A stretch of DNA of 64,000 nucleotides from Pannonibacter sp. SL95 (GTDB lineage Bacteria > Pseudomonadota > Alphaproteobacteria > Rhizobiales > Stappiaceae), in assembly GCF_026672425.1 (NCBI RefSeq), contig NZ_JAPPRC010000004.1:242501-306500 (forward strand). The letters are read 5' to 3'. Position 1 is the first letter of the stretch. Every line of letters begins with the position of its first letter. The notes below the pieces were generated by a model. That model saw only the letters and a program-made list of their open reading frames with translations. It was not told the DNA's origin and did not search any database. This document shows, in pieces, positions 38,318 through 46,941 of this stretch. A program made the translations under genes and the position numbers.

Positions 38318-38704
38318 TCAGGTGGCCAGATTGATCGCGTGTGTCTCGATGCGGCCGCCGTGGTCCTCATAGGCGTGACGAACCACATCCGGCGGGCGCT
38401 TGTCGTTGGGAACACGGGCGGTCACCAGCGCTGCGCGCGTGATTGCCTGCCCGAGGGCTGCCTCCGCCGTTGCCTTGTAGGCGGCAACACCGTCCAGCTC
38501 ATGATGCTCGATGTGGTGGGTATCGAGAACGACTGCCGGCTCGTCGAGTTCAACCTTGAACCCGGGCGCTGGCTGGCCTTGGGAATGCCCGCCACTGCCG
38601 CCCTGTCCACCGGGCTGCTCCCGGTCACGGCGGTTCTGCTCGCTGTACTCGTTCGTCGGGGCGATGCCCTGGGACGATAACACTCGGTCCAGACCTGTTG
38701 CCAT
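38318..38704 (-). CDS. small hypothetical protein
   Basis: I do not recognise a family for this 128-residue protein. It opens with MATGLDRVLSSQGIAPTNEY, has a Gly/Gln/Arg-rich middle (about 20-45), and a better-ordered end with VVLDTHHIEHHELDGVAAYKATAEAAL. The His-rich THHIEHHELDG might bind a metal, but this is only a guess. No membrane segment is visible. The minus frame is preferred over the overlapping plus frame because it has balanced protein composition and a plausible start at 38704. It is convergent with ftsY. Confidence 0.55.
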   Translation of the reverse strand: MATGLDRVLSSQGIAPTNEYSEQNRRDREQPGGQGGSGGHSQGQPAPGFKVELDEPAVVLDTHHIEHHELDGVAAYKATAEAALGQAITRAALVTARVPNDKRPPDVVRHAYEDHGGRIETHAINLAT

Positions 38705-38810
38705 GCGGGCCTCCTGGCCGTTGGCGGCCGGGCCTTCTGGTCCGGCGCACAAGCGTGACCGGACCTTCCGATCCGGGATGGATCGAATCGTGACAACGAA
38801 TGATTAACAA

Positions 38811-38831
38811 ATCTTTACGCTAGGTAAAGAT
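38811..38831. other. perfect 8-base AT-rich palindrome
   Basis: ATCTTTAC and GTAAAGAT pair around GCTAG, in an AT-rich stretch (38790-38850) upstream of the hypothetical gene. It could be an operator or a hairpin. No T run follows on the plus strand. Confidence 0.4.
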
Positions 38832-38860
38832 GCTGACTGAATATGGCACAGTCAGACAAC

Positions 38861-39087
38861 AGGTGGCCGCGAAGGCCATCTCAGACTGCTGACAAGCTCG
38901 ACCTCACCGCCGTCATCCCGGCCAAGCGCAGCGCCGAGCCGGGACCGGAGAGTCGAGGCCCCAATATTTCAATCCGGCAACCCCGGAGAGACCTTGGCGC
39001 TCCGGTCCCGGATCTCCGCTTCGCTGCGTCCGGGATGACGATAGAGGGCTTATCATCAACCTCAGGTGGCCGCGAAGGCCACCTGAG
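38861..39087. repeat. dispersed palindromic repeat, copy 1, with flanking short palindromes
   Basis: The core (38880-39065) is an imperfect palindrome: the left arm begins near GTCATCCCGGCC, the right arm ends GTCCGGGATGAC, and both carry the GGGACCGGAGAG/CTCCGGTCCC pair. A second copy lies at 41943-42129. This copy is bracketed by two near-identical 24-base direct repeats starting AGGTGGCCGCGAAGGCCA (38861 and 39064), each itself a palindrome (GGTGGCC-GCGAA-GGCCACC). It is non-coding and looks like a short mobile or structural repeat of alphaproteobacteria. Confidence 0.78.
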
Positions 39088-39109
39088 CGTTTCGAACAGC
39101 CGTGCCGGA

Positions 39110-39568
39110 TCAGCCGGCGATGCGGTCGATGCGGATGATGTAGCTCTTGTGATCGTCCGGTTCGGCGATGCGGTCATACAACGCGAGCGCCGGTGCGTTC
39201 TTGCCCGGGACCATCCAGCGCAGCTGCAGCCAGCCGCGGCTCTGGCCCTCGGTCACCAGGGTCTCGATCATCTTGCGGGCAATGCCCTTCTGGCGAGACT
39301 GGGGCCGGACATAGATATGGTCCATCTGACCTGCGCGCAGACCGGTGATCAGCTCGGGCAGATCGAAGAACACGGCAAAGCCGACCAGTTCCCCGTCCTC
39401 GAAGGCACCGATCACTTCGGCGCTGCGGTCGCCCAGGATCTTTTCCGCATAGAACTGGTCAGGACGGCGCGGCGCACCGCGCTTCAGAGCCTGCGCGTTT
39501 TCCGCGATCAGCGGGGCGAGATGAAGGGCGTCGTCAGGGCCAAGCGCCTTGATGTCGAGCTTGCTCAA
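39110..39568 (-). CDS. GNAT family N-acetyltransferase
   Basis: This 152-residue protein has the GNAT fold. The acetyl-CoA motif A is HIYVRPQSRQKGIARKMIETL (Q/RxxGxG/A as RQKGIA) near residue 88, and motif B follows with APALALYDRIAE. The start KLDIKALGPDDALHLAPLI is typical. The substrate is unknown. It lies next to the repeat at 39087 and has no operon partner. Confidence 0.87.
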   Translation of the reverse strand: MSKLDIKALGPDDALHLAPLIAENAQALKRGAPRRPDQFYAEKILGDRSAEVIGAFEDGELVGFAVFFDLPELITGLRAGQMDHIYVRPQSRQKGIARKMIETLVTEGQSRGWLQLRWMVPGKNAPALALYDRIAEPDDHKSYIIRIDRIAG

Positions 39569-39830
39569 TTGGATCTCCGCGAAGCAATCAGTCCGTTACA
39601 CGGGATGCACCATGTCCAAAAAACCGGCGTCCGACAAGCACATCCTTGCGCGGCAAACCGACCGGGGGAGTGCAGGCCGGATTGTGCTCCTAAGGGACCG
39701 CAAGGCGATGCCGCATCACGGCTTGCCGGCCTGAAGCGGTTGCGGCACAAAGACGGGAGCATTTCCTTACCGCATTACCGCTGGCAGTCCTGCCAGCCGC
39801 CGGTGCGGCCTCATCCCGGATCACGAGCTG

Positions 39831-40700
39831 ATGTCTGGCCAGTCCCCCAACGCCACCCGCACCCGTGCCACGCTGATCGGCATGACGGCCATCCTCATGT
39901 GGGCGACGCTTGGCGTCTTCGGCGCGGGGTCTGGCGCGGTGCCGCCGTTCCTGCTCAATGCGCTGTGCTTCGGCCTGTCCGGGGTGCTGGCGCTAGCCTG
40001 GCTCGCCAGCCGGGGCGAGCTCCCGGTGCTGGCACAGCCGCTGCGCGTCTGGGCCTTTGGCACCATCGGCTTGTTCGGCTTCCACTTCTTCTATTTCACG
40101 GCCATCCGCAACGCGCCGCCGGTCGACGCCAATCTGATCAACTACACCTGGCCTCTGCTGATCGTGGTGTTTTCCGCGCTTCTGCCCGGCGAGCGGCTGA
40201 AGCTGCATCACGTCATCGGCGCGGTCCTGGGCCTTGCCGGTGCTGCGCTGCTTGTCACGCGCGGAGGATCGGTTTCCTTTGATCCGGCCTATGCCCTTGG
40301 CTATGGCGCCGCTGTCGCCTCCGCCCTGTTCTGGTCGATCTATTCCGTGCTGTCACGCAGGCTCGGCGAGGTTCCGACCGGCGCGGTGGCGGGCTTCTGC
40401 CTGATGACAGCAGTCCTGTCGCTCGCCTGCCATCTGGCGCTGGAGGAGACTGTCTGGCCGTCCGGCGTGATCCAGTGGGGCAGCGTCGTCGCCCTCGGCC
40501 TGTTTCCGGTGGGCCTTGCCTTTTTCACCTGGGATGTCGGGGTGAAAAAGGGCGATATCCAGGTGCTGGGGGCGGCCGCCTATTCGGCCCCGCTCCTGTC
40601 CACCCTGCTGCTGATCGCCTTCGGCTTCGGGGCCTTCACCATCACTGTCGCGCTGGCCTGCCTGCTCATCACCATTGGCGCGGTGATTGCTAGGACATGA
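39831..40700 (+). CDS. EamA/DMT-family transporter
   Basis: This 289-residue protein has ten hydrophobic segments in two EamA repeats, as in drug/metabolite exporters. AILMWATLGVFG opens the first half, NLINYTWPLLIVVFSAL lies near residue 100, and ALFWSIYSVLSRRL near residue 170 opens the second half. The substrate cannot be assigned; relatives include aromatic amino acid exporters. It stands between the GNAT gene (divergent) and the lyase gene 124 bases downstream. Confidence 0.88.
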   Translation: MSGQSPNATRTRATLIGMTAILMWATLGVFGAGSGAVPPFLLNALCFGLSGVLALAWLASRGELPVLAQPLRVWAFGTIGLFGFHFFYFTAIRNAPPVDANLINYTWPLLIVVFSALLPGERLKLHHVIGAVLGLAGAALLVTRGGSVSFDPAYALGYGAAVASALFWSIYSVLSRRLGEVPTGAVAGFCLMTAVLSLACHLALEETVWPSGVIQWGSVVALGLFPVGLAFFTWDVGVKKGDIQVLGAAAYSAPLLSTLLLIAFGFGAFTITVALACLLITIGAVIART

Positions 40701-40824
40701 TCCTGCGCAAGGCGGCCTGATCCCTTACTTTGTCCCTTGGGCCTGATCCTAAAGACGAGTGGAAAATCAGGACGGCGGCCACTAGCCTTGCCGCACTGCA
40801 CCCAACGCCTGCAAGGATCCCGTG

Positions 40825-41709
40825 ATGAGCCAGACATTCCGCCCGCGCCGCTCTGCCCTTTACATGCCCGGCTCCAATGCCCGTGCGCTGGAAAAGGCCC
40901 GGACGCTCGACGTCGACTGCCTGATTCTCGATCTGGAGGACGCTGTCGCCCCCGATTCCAAGGACACCGCCCGGCAGCAGATCGTCGAGGCTGTGACGGC
41001 CGGTGGCTATGGCTCGCGCGAGGTCGTGATCCGGGTCAATGGGCTCGATACGCCCTGGGGCGAGGCCGACATTGCAGCGGCCGTCACCGCAAGACCGGAT
41101 GCCATCCTGATCCCGAAGGTCAACAGCCTCGCCGACCTGGAGCGCGTCGCGCACAGGCTGGCTCTGTCCGGCGCGCCGCAGTCGTTGAAGCTGTGGGCGA
41201 TGATGGAGACGCCGCAGGCCATGCTCGATGCAGCCTCGATTGCTTCCGCCGGACGCGATCCGAACGTGCGGCTGTCCTGCTTCGTCATGGGCACCAATGA
41301 TCTGGCCAAGGAAACCCGCGCCCGCCTCGTCAAGGGCCGGAGCGTGATGCTGCCCTGGCTGATGACCTGCGTTGCCGCCGCCCGCACCGGGGGCATCGAT
41401 ATCCTCGACGGCGTCTACAACGACTTCAACGATCTTGACGGGTTCGCAGCCGAATGCGCGCAGGGCGCGGAGATGGGCATGGACGGCAAGACGCTGGTCC
41501 ATCCCAAGCAGGTGGACGCCTGCCATGCCGCCTTCAGCCCTTCGGAGACCGAGATTGCCTGGGCGCGGCGCATCAACGACGCGTTCGCCTTGCCGGAAAA
41601 CGCGGACAAGGGTGCAATCCAGATCGACGGGAAGATGGTGGAGCGGTTACATGCCGACATGGGCCGGCGCGTGCTGGCGATTGCCGAGGCGATCGCAGCG
41701 CGCGGCTAA
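40825..41709 (+). CDS. HpcH/HpaI-type CoA ester lyase (CitE-like)
   Basis: This 294-residue protein belongs to the CitE/malyl-CoA lyase family, which splits or forms beta-hydroxyacyl-CoA esters. RRSALYMPGSNARALEKA opens it, LILDLEDAVAPDSKD holds the acidic Mg site, and ETPQAMLDA and GMDGKTLVHPKQVDA match family motifs. CitD and CitF partners of true citrate lyase are absent here, so a role in malyl- or citramalyl-CoA metabolism is more likely. ATG 40825 directly follows a GTG codon (40822) that could also start it. Confidence 0.85.
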   Translation: MSQTFRPRRSALYMPGSNARALEKARTLDVDCLILDLEDAVAPDSKDTARQQIVEAVTAGGYGSREVVIRVNGLDTPWGEADIAAAVTARPDAILIPKVNSLADLERVAHRLALSGAPQSLKLWAMMETPQAMLDAASIASAGRDPNVRLSCFVMGTNDLAKETRARLVKGRSVMLPWLMTCVAAARTGGIDILDGVYNDFNDLDGFAAECAQGAEMGMDGKTLVHPKQVDACHAAFSPSETEIAWARRINDAFALPENADKGAIQIDGKMVERLHADMGRRVLAIAEAIAARG

Positions 41710-41742
41710 CCTGCCCCGACGCTTGATGAGGAACCGCAAGAC

Positions 41743-41946
41743 ATGAAACTCTACCGCTTCATCACCGGCCCCGATGACAGCCAGTTCTGCCACCGTGTCA
41801 CCCAGGCGCTGAACAAGGGCTGGGAACTCGCCGGTGCACCGCAGCTGACCTATGACGCCACGCGCGGCCTCACCATCTGCGGCCAGGCCGTCACCAAGGA
41901 AGTCCCGGGCGACTATTCCCCGGACATCAAGCTCGGCGACTACTGA
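41743..41946 (+). CDS. DUF1737 domain protein
   Basis: This 67-residue protein matches DUF1737: YRFITGPDDSQFCHRVTQAL, then LNKGWELAGAPQLTYDA near residue 25. The family is small, usually cytoplasmic and of unknown function. It starts 33 bases after the lyase gene, so the two likely share a transcript. Its TGA stop lies within the first bases of repeat copy 2. Confidence 0.82.
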   Translation: MKLYRFITGPDDSQFCHRVTQALNKGWELAGAPQLTYDATRGLTICGQAVTKEVPGDYSPDIKLGDY

Positions 41947-42129
41947 GCTTGATGACAAACCTCGACCTCACCGACGTCATCCCGGCCAAGCGCAGCGCTG
42001 AGCCGGGACCGGAGAGTCGAGACCTCTATATTTCGATCAGCTAACCCGGGAGAGACCTTGGCTCTCCGGTCCCGGATCTTCGCTTCGCTGCGTCCGGGAT
42101 GACGATACAGGGTTTGTCAGCAGTCTGAG
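41943..42129. repeat. dispersed palindromic repeat, copy 2
   Basis: This copy shares long identical blocks with copy 1 at 38880-39065, such as GAGCCGGGACCGGAGAGTCG and CGCTTCGCTGCGTCCGGGAT. The ends are exchanged between copies: the right end here (TTGTCAGCAGTCTGAG) is the reverse complement of the left end of copy 1, as expected for a near-palindrome. The left end starts within the stop codon of the DUF1737 gene and the right end touches a terminator stem. Confidence 0.8.
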
Positions 42130-42158
42130 CCCCGGCCCATACGCCGGGGCTTTCTTTT
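42128..42158 (+). terminator. rho-independent terminator
   Basis: A 9-base stem AGCCCCGGC / GCCGGGGCT with loop CCATAC (42137-42142) is followed by TTCTTTT. It ends the lyase-DUF1737 transcript beyond the repeat, just before the convergent CobW gene. Confidence 0.8.
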
Positions 42159-42162
42159 GCGC

Positions 42163-43446
42163 TCAGCGCGGGGAGAAGCCGGAGATTGCCAGCGGATTGT
42201 CCATCATCGCCTGCGCGTCCGGCGTATCCGGCTGCAGCGCGCCGGTAAAGGCATCGAACAGGCGGCGGACAAAGCCTTCCGGCAGATCGGACGTGATGAA
42301 GACAAGCCGCGACCGGCGGTCACCATCCGGCCAGGCCGGCAGGGTGACGGGCGGATGGAACACGTGCTGCACGCCGTGAATGACCACAGGCCGGTCCGGA
42401 TCCTCGGCAATCTGGATGATGCCCTTCACACGCAGCAGCTTCGGGCCATGCGCCGAGCGCAGCAGGTCAATGAACATTTCCAGCGCCGCCGCAGGTACCG
42501 GGCGGCTGGCCGCCAGGGTGAAGGCGCGGATCTTGTCGTCATGACGGTTCACGTCATGATGATGGTGGTGCCCGTGATGGTGGTGCCCGTGATGATCGTG
42601 GCCGTGGTCAGCATGCCCATGATCATGGTCATGCCCATGGTGGTGATGGCCGCAGTTTTCATCATGGCAATGCGCAGGGTCGTGGTCATGATCGTGATGA
42701 TGACCATGCCCCGTTGCCGGCTTCGGTTCATAGGCTTCCGCGTTCAGCCAGCGCGCGACATCCGGGATCTTCGTTGCAGGATCATAGAGCCCGGCATTGA
42801 ACAGGCGGGCTGCGTCCGCCTCTCCGTTTGCCGCATCGAGCTGTACCGCGCCGGGATTGAGCGTCTTCAGCCGCATCCGCAGGGCGGAGAGCGAAGCCTG
42901 GCCTTCCGGCCCGGTCAGAAGATCCGTCTTGGTGAGGACAAGCCGGTCCGCGACCGCCGCCTGGCGCACGGATTCCACATGCTCGTCCAGGGTCGACATG
43001 CCGTTGACCGCATCCACCAGCGTGACCACGCTGTCGAGCCGGTAGCGCAGCATCAGGTAGGGATGCAGCATCACCGTGTGCAGGATCGGCGCGGGATCGG
43101 CAAGACCGGTGGTCTCGATCACCACGCGGGTTAGCTTTTCCATCCGGCCGTTGTCGAGCCGCCGCAGCAGGTCCTCGAGCGTGTTGATGAGATCACCGCG
43201 GATGGTGCAGCACAGGCAGCCGGAGGACAGCTCCATCACGCCATCGTCGGACCGGTCAACCAGCAGGTGGTCAAGACCGATGTCGCCGAATTCATTGATG
43301 ATGACGGCGGTGTCCGCCATCATCGGGTCCTTCAGGATCCGGTTGAGCAGCGTCGTCTTGCCCGCACCGAGGAAGCCGGTGATGATCGACAACGGAATGG
43401 GCGGCTTGGGGCCACGCGGCTGCGCGGCAGACGGATCGGCGGACAT
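42163..43446 (-). CDS. CobW/COG0523-type GTP-binding metallochaperone
   Basis: This 427-residue G3E GTPase belongs to the CobW/ZNG group, which deliver metals such as Zn, Co or Ni to target proteins. Walker A (GFLGAGKTTLLN), the metal motif CxCC (SSGCLCCTIRGD) near residue 76 and the base motif TKTD are clear. A long His/Asp-rich stretch (about residues 246-300) lies before the CobW C-terminal domain (about 308-405). The extreme His content suggests metal storage or transfer. No cobalamin genes are nearby; the urease operon is 1.8 kb further on. Confidence 0.9.
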   Translation of the reverse strand: MSADPSAAQPRGPKPPIPLSIITGFLGAGKTTLLNRILKDPMMADTAVIINEFGDIGLDHLLVDRSDDGVMELSSGCLCCTIRGDLINTLEDLLRRLDNGRMEKLTRVVIETTGLADPAPILHTVMLHPYLMLRYRLDSVVTLVDAVNGMSTLDEHVESVRQAAVADRLVLTKTDLLTGPEGQASLSALRMRLKTLNPGAVQLDAANGEADAARLFNAGLYDPATKIPDVARWLNAEAYEPKPATGHGHHHDHDHDPAHCHDENCGHHHHGHDHDHGHADHGHDHHGHHHHGHHHHHDVNRHDDKIRAFTLAASRPVPAAALEMFIDLLRSAHGPKLLRVKGIIQIAEDPDRPVVIHGVQHVFHPPVTLPAWPDGDRRSRLVFITSDLPEGFVRRLFDAFTGALQPDTPDAQAMMDNPLAISGFSPR

Positions 43447-43472
43447 CGGGGTTCCTTCTTGCCAGCCCCGCC

Positions 43473-44870
43473 TCAGGGCTTGGGGGCTGGCTTTGCCGGG
43501 GAATTCATCGGTTTGAATATGGCACCTGGCGCCGGTTCGGCAACCGCACCTGGCACAATCCCGGCGGGGCGCAGGTCGAGCGGCTTGGACGGCGGCAGCT
43601 TGATGCCCGGTTGCGGCGAACCGGCGACTTCGGACAGGGTTGCCGCAGACGGCGCGACCGGAACCTGCGGAACGGCCGGAGCAACCGGAGCGGCGGCGCC
43701 CTTCGGCAGACCGATGGACACGGTGACGGGCGCATAGGCGACCTGCTCGACCCCGACGGTGCGGTCGAGAATCATGTTCCAGTCAATCTTGCCCTTGCCC
43801 TTCCCAGCCGGGACATCTTCGCCATCCTCGCCCGGTTCACCGCCGCCCTGCTGCGGGGTTCCCGGTACAATCGGCTTGCTGTCATCCAGATTGCTGAGTG
43901 CCAGCGCGAGAGAACGGGTCTTCTGCGGATTGGCCATGTCGAACCGGGCCAGGATCTCATCAGGTCCGGGCTTGCGGTTGCGCTTGCAGTAGCCATCGGC
44001 CGGGGGCGGCGTGCCGGCGCGCGGCAGCATGGTGACCGTGGTGCTGGATCCGCGCGTGCGGAAACCGCGATCGATCACCTGACGCGAGAAGGCCGTGCGC
44101 TCCAGCCCCGAGCCAGCGCCCAGAACAATGGCGATCACGGTGCGGCCATTGCGCGTGGCGGACGCGGCAACGTTGTAGCCGGAATTGCAGATGTAGCCGG
44201 TCTTCAGCCCGTCTGCGCCGGGGACGCGCTGCAGGAACTCCCGGTTGGCCGAGCGCAGCAGCTTCTTGCCAAACTTCAGCCCCGGGTGGCTGTAGAAGTG
44301 ATGGGCCTCGGGAAAGTCGCGTTTCAGCGCCATTGCCAGCAGCGCCAGATCGGCAGCGGACGAGATCTGGCGGTTGTCCGGCAACCCGTGCGGATTGACG
44401 AAAGCGGAATCGCGCATGCCGAGGCGACGGGCTTCCGCATTCATCATCGCGATGAAATTCGCCTCGGTGCCACCGACGGCTTCGGCGACGGCCACCGCGA
44501 CGTCATTGGCCGACTTGACCATCAGGATGGTCAGCGCGGTTTCGAGCGTCATCTGCGTACCGGCCTTGAACCCCATCTTGCTGGGCGGCTGGGCGAGCGA
44601 GTTGGCCGACTGGGTGACGGGAGACTGCATCGTCATGCGCCCTTCGCGCACGGCGCGCAGGGCAACATAGGCCGTCATCATCTTGGTCAGCGAAGCTGGA
44701 TACCACTGCCGGGTCGCTTCATGCTCTTCCAGCACGGCGCCCGTGGCAGCATCGATCACCAGATAGGGACCGATATCCGCCCGCACGGGGGTCAGGGTTG
44801 CCGAAAAAACGCTGAGGCCGGCCAGCGCCGCAAAGCCCAGCGCACGCGCCTTGTAAAATCCACCGAGCAC
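43473..44870 (-). CDS. D-alanyl-D-alanine carboxypeptidase (S11 family)
   Basis: This 465-residue secreted penicillin-binding enzyme trims the terminal D-Ala from peptidoglycan peptides. A signal peptide (about residues 1-31, cut near VRA) precedes the catalytic domain with Ser60-x-x-Lys63 (ASLTKMM), the SAN motif in VKSANDVAV and the KTG triad in GLKTGYI. The C-terminal ~150 residues are Pro/Ala-rich with low complexity and do not resemble the usual PBP5 C-terminal domain, so it may span the periplasm or bind the wall. Confidence 0.9.
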   Translation of the reverse strand: MLGGFYKARALGFAALAGLSVFSATLTPVRADIGPYLVIDAATGAVLEEHEATRQWYPASLTKMMTAYVALRAVREGRMTMQSPVTQSANSLAQPPSKMGFKAGTQMTLETALTILMVKSANDVAVAVAEAVGGTEANFIAMMNAEARRLGMRDSAFVNPHGLPDNRQISSAADLALLAMALKRDFPEAHHFYSHPGLKFGKKLLRSANREFLQRVPGADGLKTGYICNSGYNVAASATRNGRTVIAIVLGAGSGLERTAFSRQVIDRGFRTRGSSTTVTMLPRAGTPPPADGYCKRNRKPGPDEILARFDMANPQKTRSLALALSNLDDSKPIVPGTPQQGGGEPGEDGEDVPAGKGKGKIDWNMILDRTVGVEQVAYAPVTVSIGLPKGAAAPVAPAVPQVPVAPSAATLSEVAGSPQPGIKLPPSKPLDLRPAGIVPGAVAEPAPGAIFKPMNSPAKPAPKP

Positions 44871-45235
44871 GATGCCCTCGTCGTGAAAGAATGCCCCGCA
44901 GGCCCGAAGGCCACACCCCGAAACTCAATAAACGATAGAGGTTAAGGATTGCAAAGGATATGCCCACGCGTCCCACAACATCCAGCCTGACCCGGCCCCT
45001 CGCACGGGCCACGCCTGCCTCAGGAACAGGCAATCGCCATCAATTGAGGCAAGCCCAACCCGGCGCGCTGCCCGCGAACCGGACATCGTCTGCCACGATC
45101 CGGCAGATGGCCCGCTGCTTGCTATGCAATGACGATCAGCAGACAGGCAAAGGCATTGCCTGCAACTGGGCTCTTGCATGCGCGAGTGGCAAGCGACCAT
45201 GATCACGGCTAGATGGAACCGGGGGGCACGGTGCA
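44871..45235 (+). other. non-coding region upstream of the urease operon
   Basis: These 365 bases lie between the divergent carboxypeptidase gene and ureD. I see no gene. The stretch 44935-44965 is AT-richer and may hold the carboxypeptidase promoter. The right part carries a sigma-54 promoter. I found no clear NtrC site by eye. Confidence 0.55.
45108..45123 (+). promoter_or_regulatory. sigma-54 (-24/-12) promoter of the urease operon
   Basis: TGGCCCGCTGCTTGCT matches TGGCAC-N5-TTGCW with correct spacing; the GG and GC elements are perfect and only the A of GGCAC is changed. The site is ~112 bases before ureD, on the coding strand. Sigma-54 control of urease under nitrogen limitation is known in other proteobacteria, so the placement makes sense. 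Confidence 0.65.
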
Positions 45236-46108
45236 GTGAAGGACGTCACGCAGGCAAAGCTTGCATTGGTTGAGACGATGCCGGAGCCAGCTCCGCGCCT
45301 GCAACGCGCCCATGGCGCGGCCGCCGTGCATTTTGCCTGCAGCACCCAGACCGACGGCCAGACCAGAACAACACTCGCTCGCCTCGGGCAATCCGGCTCG
45401 GCCAAGATCCGCCTGCCCAAGGTCTATGACGATGTGCCTGTTGCTGTCATGCTCAACACATCCGGCGGCATAACCGGCGGCGATCAGCTCTCGTTCGAGG
45501 CAAGCGTTGCAAGCGGCGGGCACGCCATTGTCACCACCCAGGCGGCCGAGCGGGCCTATCGCAGCACGTCCGGAGCGGGTGAAGTCCGCAACCGCGTCAC
45601 GGTCGGCGATGGGGCAACGCTGGAATGGCTGCCGCAGGAAACGATGCTGTTCGAGCAGTCGCATCTTCGCCGCAGCCTGCAGGTGAACCTGACCGGCAGC
45701 GCCCGTTTCATGGGGCTTGAGATGGTGGTTCTCGGCCGCGAGGCCATGGGCGAGACCGTCACCACCACCTCGTTCCGCGATGCCTGGACCATCCACCGTG
45801 ATGGCCGGTTGCTTTATGCGGACACGGTGCGGTTCGGCCCGGATGCAACGAGCCTGCAGGCGCTGGCGACCCTCAATGGCGCCCGTGCCTTTGCCACCTT
45901 CATCGACTGCGGGCCGGATGCGGAGATGAACCTCGTCCGGGCGCGTGGCCTCATCGACGCCCTGCCGCTGCGCGCGGGTGTGAGCGCCTGGAACGGCCGG
46001 CTGCTGGCGCGCTTCCTAAGTCCTGACAGCCGTGCCCTGCGCGACGGCCTCATTGCCTTTCTTCAAGCCTATCGCGGCGCGCCCCTGCCCCGCGTCTGGC
46101 ACTGCTGA
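45236..46108 (+). CDS. ureD: urease accessory protein UreD
   Basis: This 290-residue chaperone binds apo-urease first and serves as the base for UreF and UreG during nickel insertion. The motif [20 protein letters not shown] lies near residue 72, followed by [11 protein letters not shown] and [15 protein letters not shown]. The GTG at 45236 is used; the first in-frame ATG is at 45278. It is the first gene of the urease operon. Confidence 0.93.
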   Translation: MKDVTQAKLALVETMPEPAPRLQRAHGAAAVHFACSTQTDGQTRTTLARLGQSGSAKIRLPKVYDDVPVAVMLNTSGGITGGDQLSFEASVASGGHAIVTTQAAERAYRSTSGAGEVRNRVTVGDGATLEWLPQETMLFEQSHLRRSLQVNLTGSARFMGLEMVVLGREAMGETVTTTSFRDAWTIHRDGRLLYADTVRFGPDATSLQALATLNGARAFATFIDCGPDAEMNLVRARGLIDALPLRAGVSAWNGRLLARFLSPDSRALRDGLIAFLQAYRGAPLPRVWHC

Positions 46109-46137
46109 CCCATGACCAAAACAGACGGAGACCACCG

Positions 46138-46440
46138 GTGAACCTGACCCCGCGCGAAAAGGACAAGCTGCTGATCGCCATGGCCGCCATGGTGGCCCGC
46201 CGGCGGCTGGAACGCGGCGTGAAGCTGAACCATCCCGAGGCGATTGCCCTGATCAGCGATTTCGTTGTCGAGGGCGCCCGCGATGGCCGCACCGTTGCCG
46301 AACTGATGGAGGCCGGAGCGCATGTCCTGACCCGCGATCAGGTCATGCCCGGCATCGCCGAGATGATCCACGACGTGCAGGTTGAGGCAACGTTCCCCGA
46401 TGGAACGAAGCTCGTCACCGTGCACCAGCCGATCCGGTGA
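46138..46440 (+). CDS. ureA: urease subunit gamma
   Basis: This 100-residue subunit is part of the (alpha-beta-gamma)3 urease that splits urea into ammonia and carbamate. It opens with [20 protein letters not shown] and has [18 protein letters not shown] and the end [14 protein letters not shown], all as in the family. GTG at 46138 is the start, with GGAG eight bases before it. Confidence 0.96.
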   Translation: MNLTPREKDKLLIAMAAMVARRRLERGVKLNHPEAIALISDFVVEGARDGRTVAELMEAGAHVLTRDQVMPGIAEMIHDVQVEATFPDGTKLVTVHQPIR

Positions 46441-46450
46441 GGGGGCACCC

Positions 46451-46639
46451 ATGAAACGGATGCAGAGCCTCTCTCTTGCCGCCTTCGTCTCAACTCCGGC
46501 CTTCGCCCAGGAGACCGGATTGGCGGGCGGACAGGGGGAAACGCTGTTCACGCCAACGGTGATTGGCGTTGCCATTGCAGGTCTGGTGCTGGGCGGGGTG
46601 GTCGGATTCATCCGCCGCCGCAAGGAGATGAAGAAATGA
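46451..46639 (+). CDS. small membrane protein in the urease operon
   Basis: This 62-residue protein is not a urease subunit. It begins with a signal-peptide-like [19 protein letters not shown], then a short Gly-rich segment ([11 protein letters not shown]), one strong membrane helix (about residues 37-53, [17 protein letters not shown]) and a basic tail RRRKEMKK. It starts 10 bases after ureA and overlaps ureB by four bases (ATGA), so it is clearly translated with the operon. I do not know its family; a role at the membrane near urease or in nickel uptake is only a guess. Confidence 0.78.
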   Translation: MKRMQSLSLAAFVSTPAFAQETGLAGGQGETLFTPTVIGVAIAGLVLGGVVGFIRRRKEMKK

Positions 46640-46941
46640 TCCCCGGAGAACTCTTTCCCGCCGATGGCGACATCGAGCTGAACGCCGGCCAGCCGTCAAT
46701 CGAGATGGATGTGGCCAACACCGGTGACCGTCCGATCCAGGTCGGCAGCCACTACCATTTTGCCGAGACCAACGGCGGACTGAGCTTCGACCGGGACGCG
46801 GCCCGTGGCATGCGGCTCGACATTCCGGCGGGAACGGCCGTGCGCTTCGAACCGGGACAGACGAAGCGCGTGCGTCTGGTTCCCTATCGCGGAGACCGGA
46901 TCGTCTACGGCTTCAACCAGAAGATCATGGGGGCGCTGTGA
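46636..46941 (+). CDS. ureB: urease subunit beta
   Basis: This 101-residue subunit completes the urease trimer unit with UreA and Ure[21 protein letters not shown] opens it, and [31 protein letters not shown] and the end [10 protein letters not shown] are diagnostic. Its start overlaps the small membrane gene and its stop overlaps the start of the LprI gene, showing tight coupling. Confidence 0.96.
   Translation: MIPGELFPADGDIELNAGQPSIEMDVANTGDRPIQVGSHYHFAETNGGLSFDRDAARGMRLDIPAGTAVRFEPGQTKRVRLVPYRGDRIVYGFNQKIMGAL

Noticed and set aside
42540-42720. Repeated ATG/CAT-rich stretch resembling a CRISPR-like or tandem repeat
   Set aside because: It is the His-rich coding segment of the CobW-type GTPase; the repeats are codons for His and Asp with no unique spacers.
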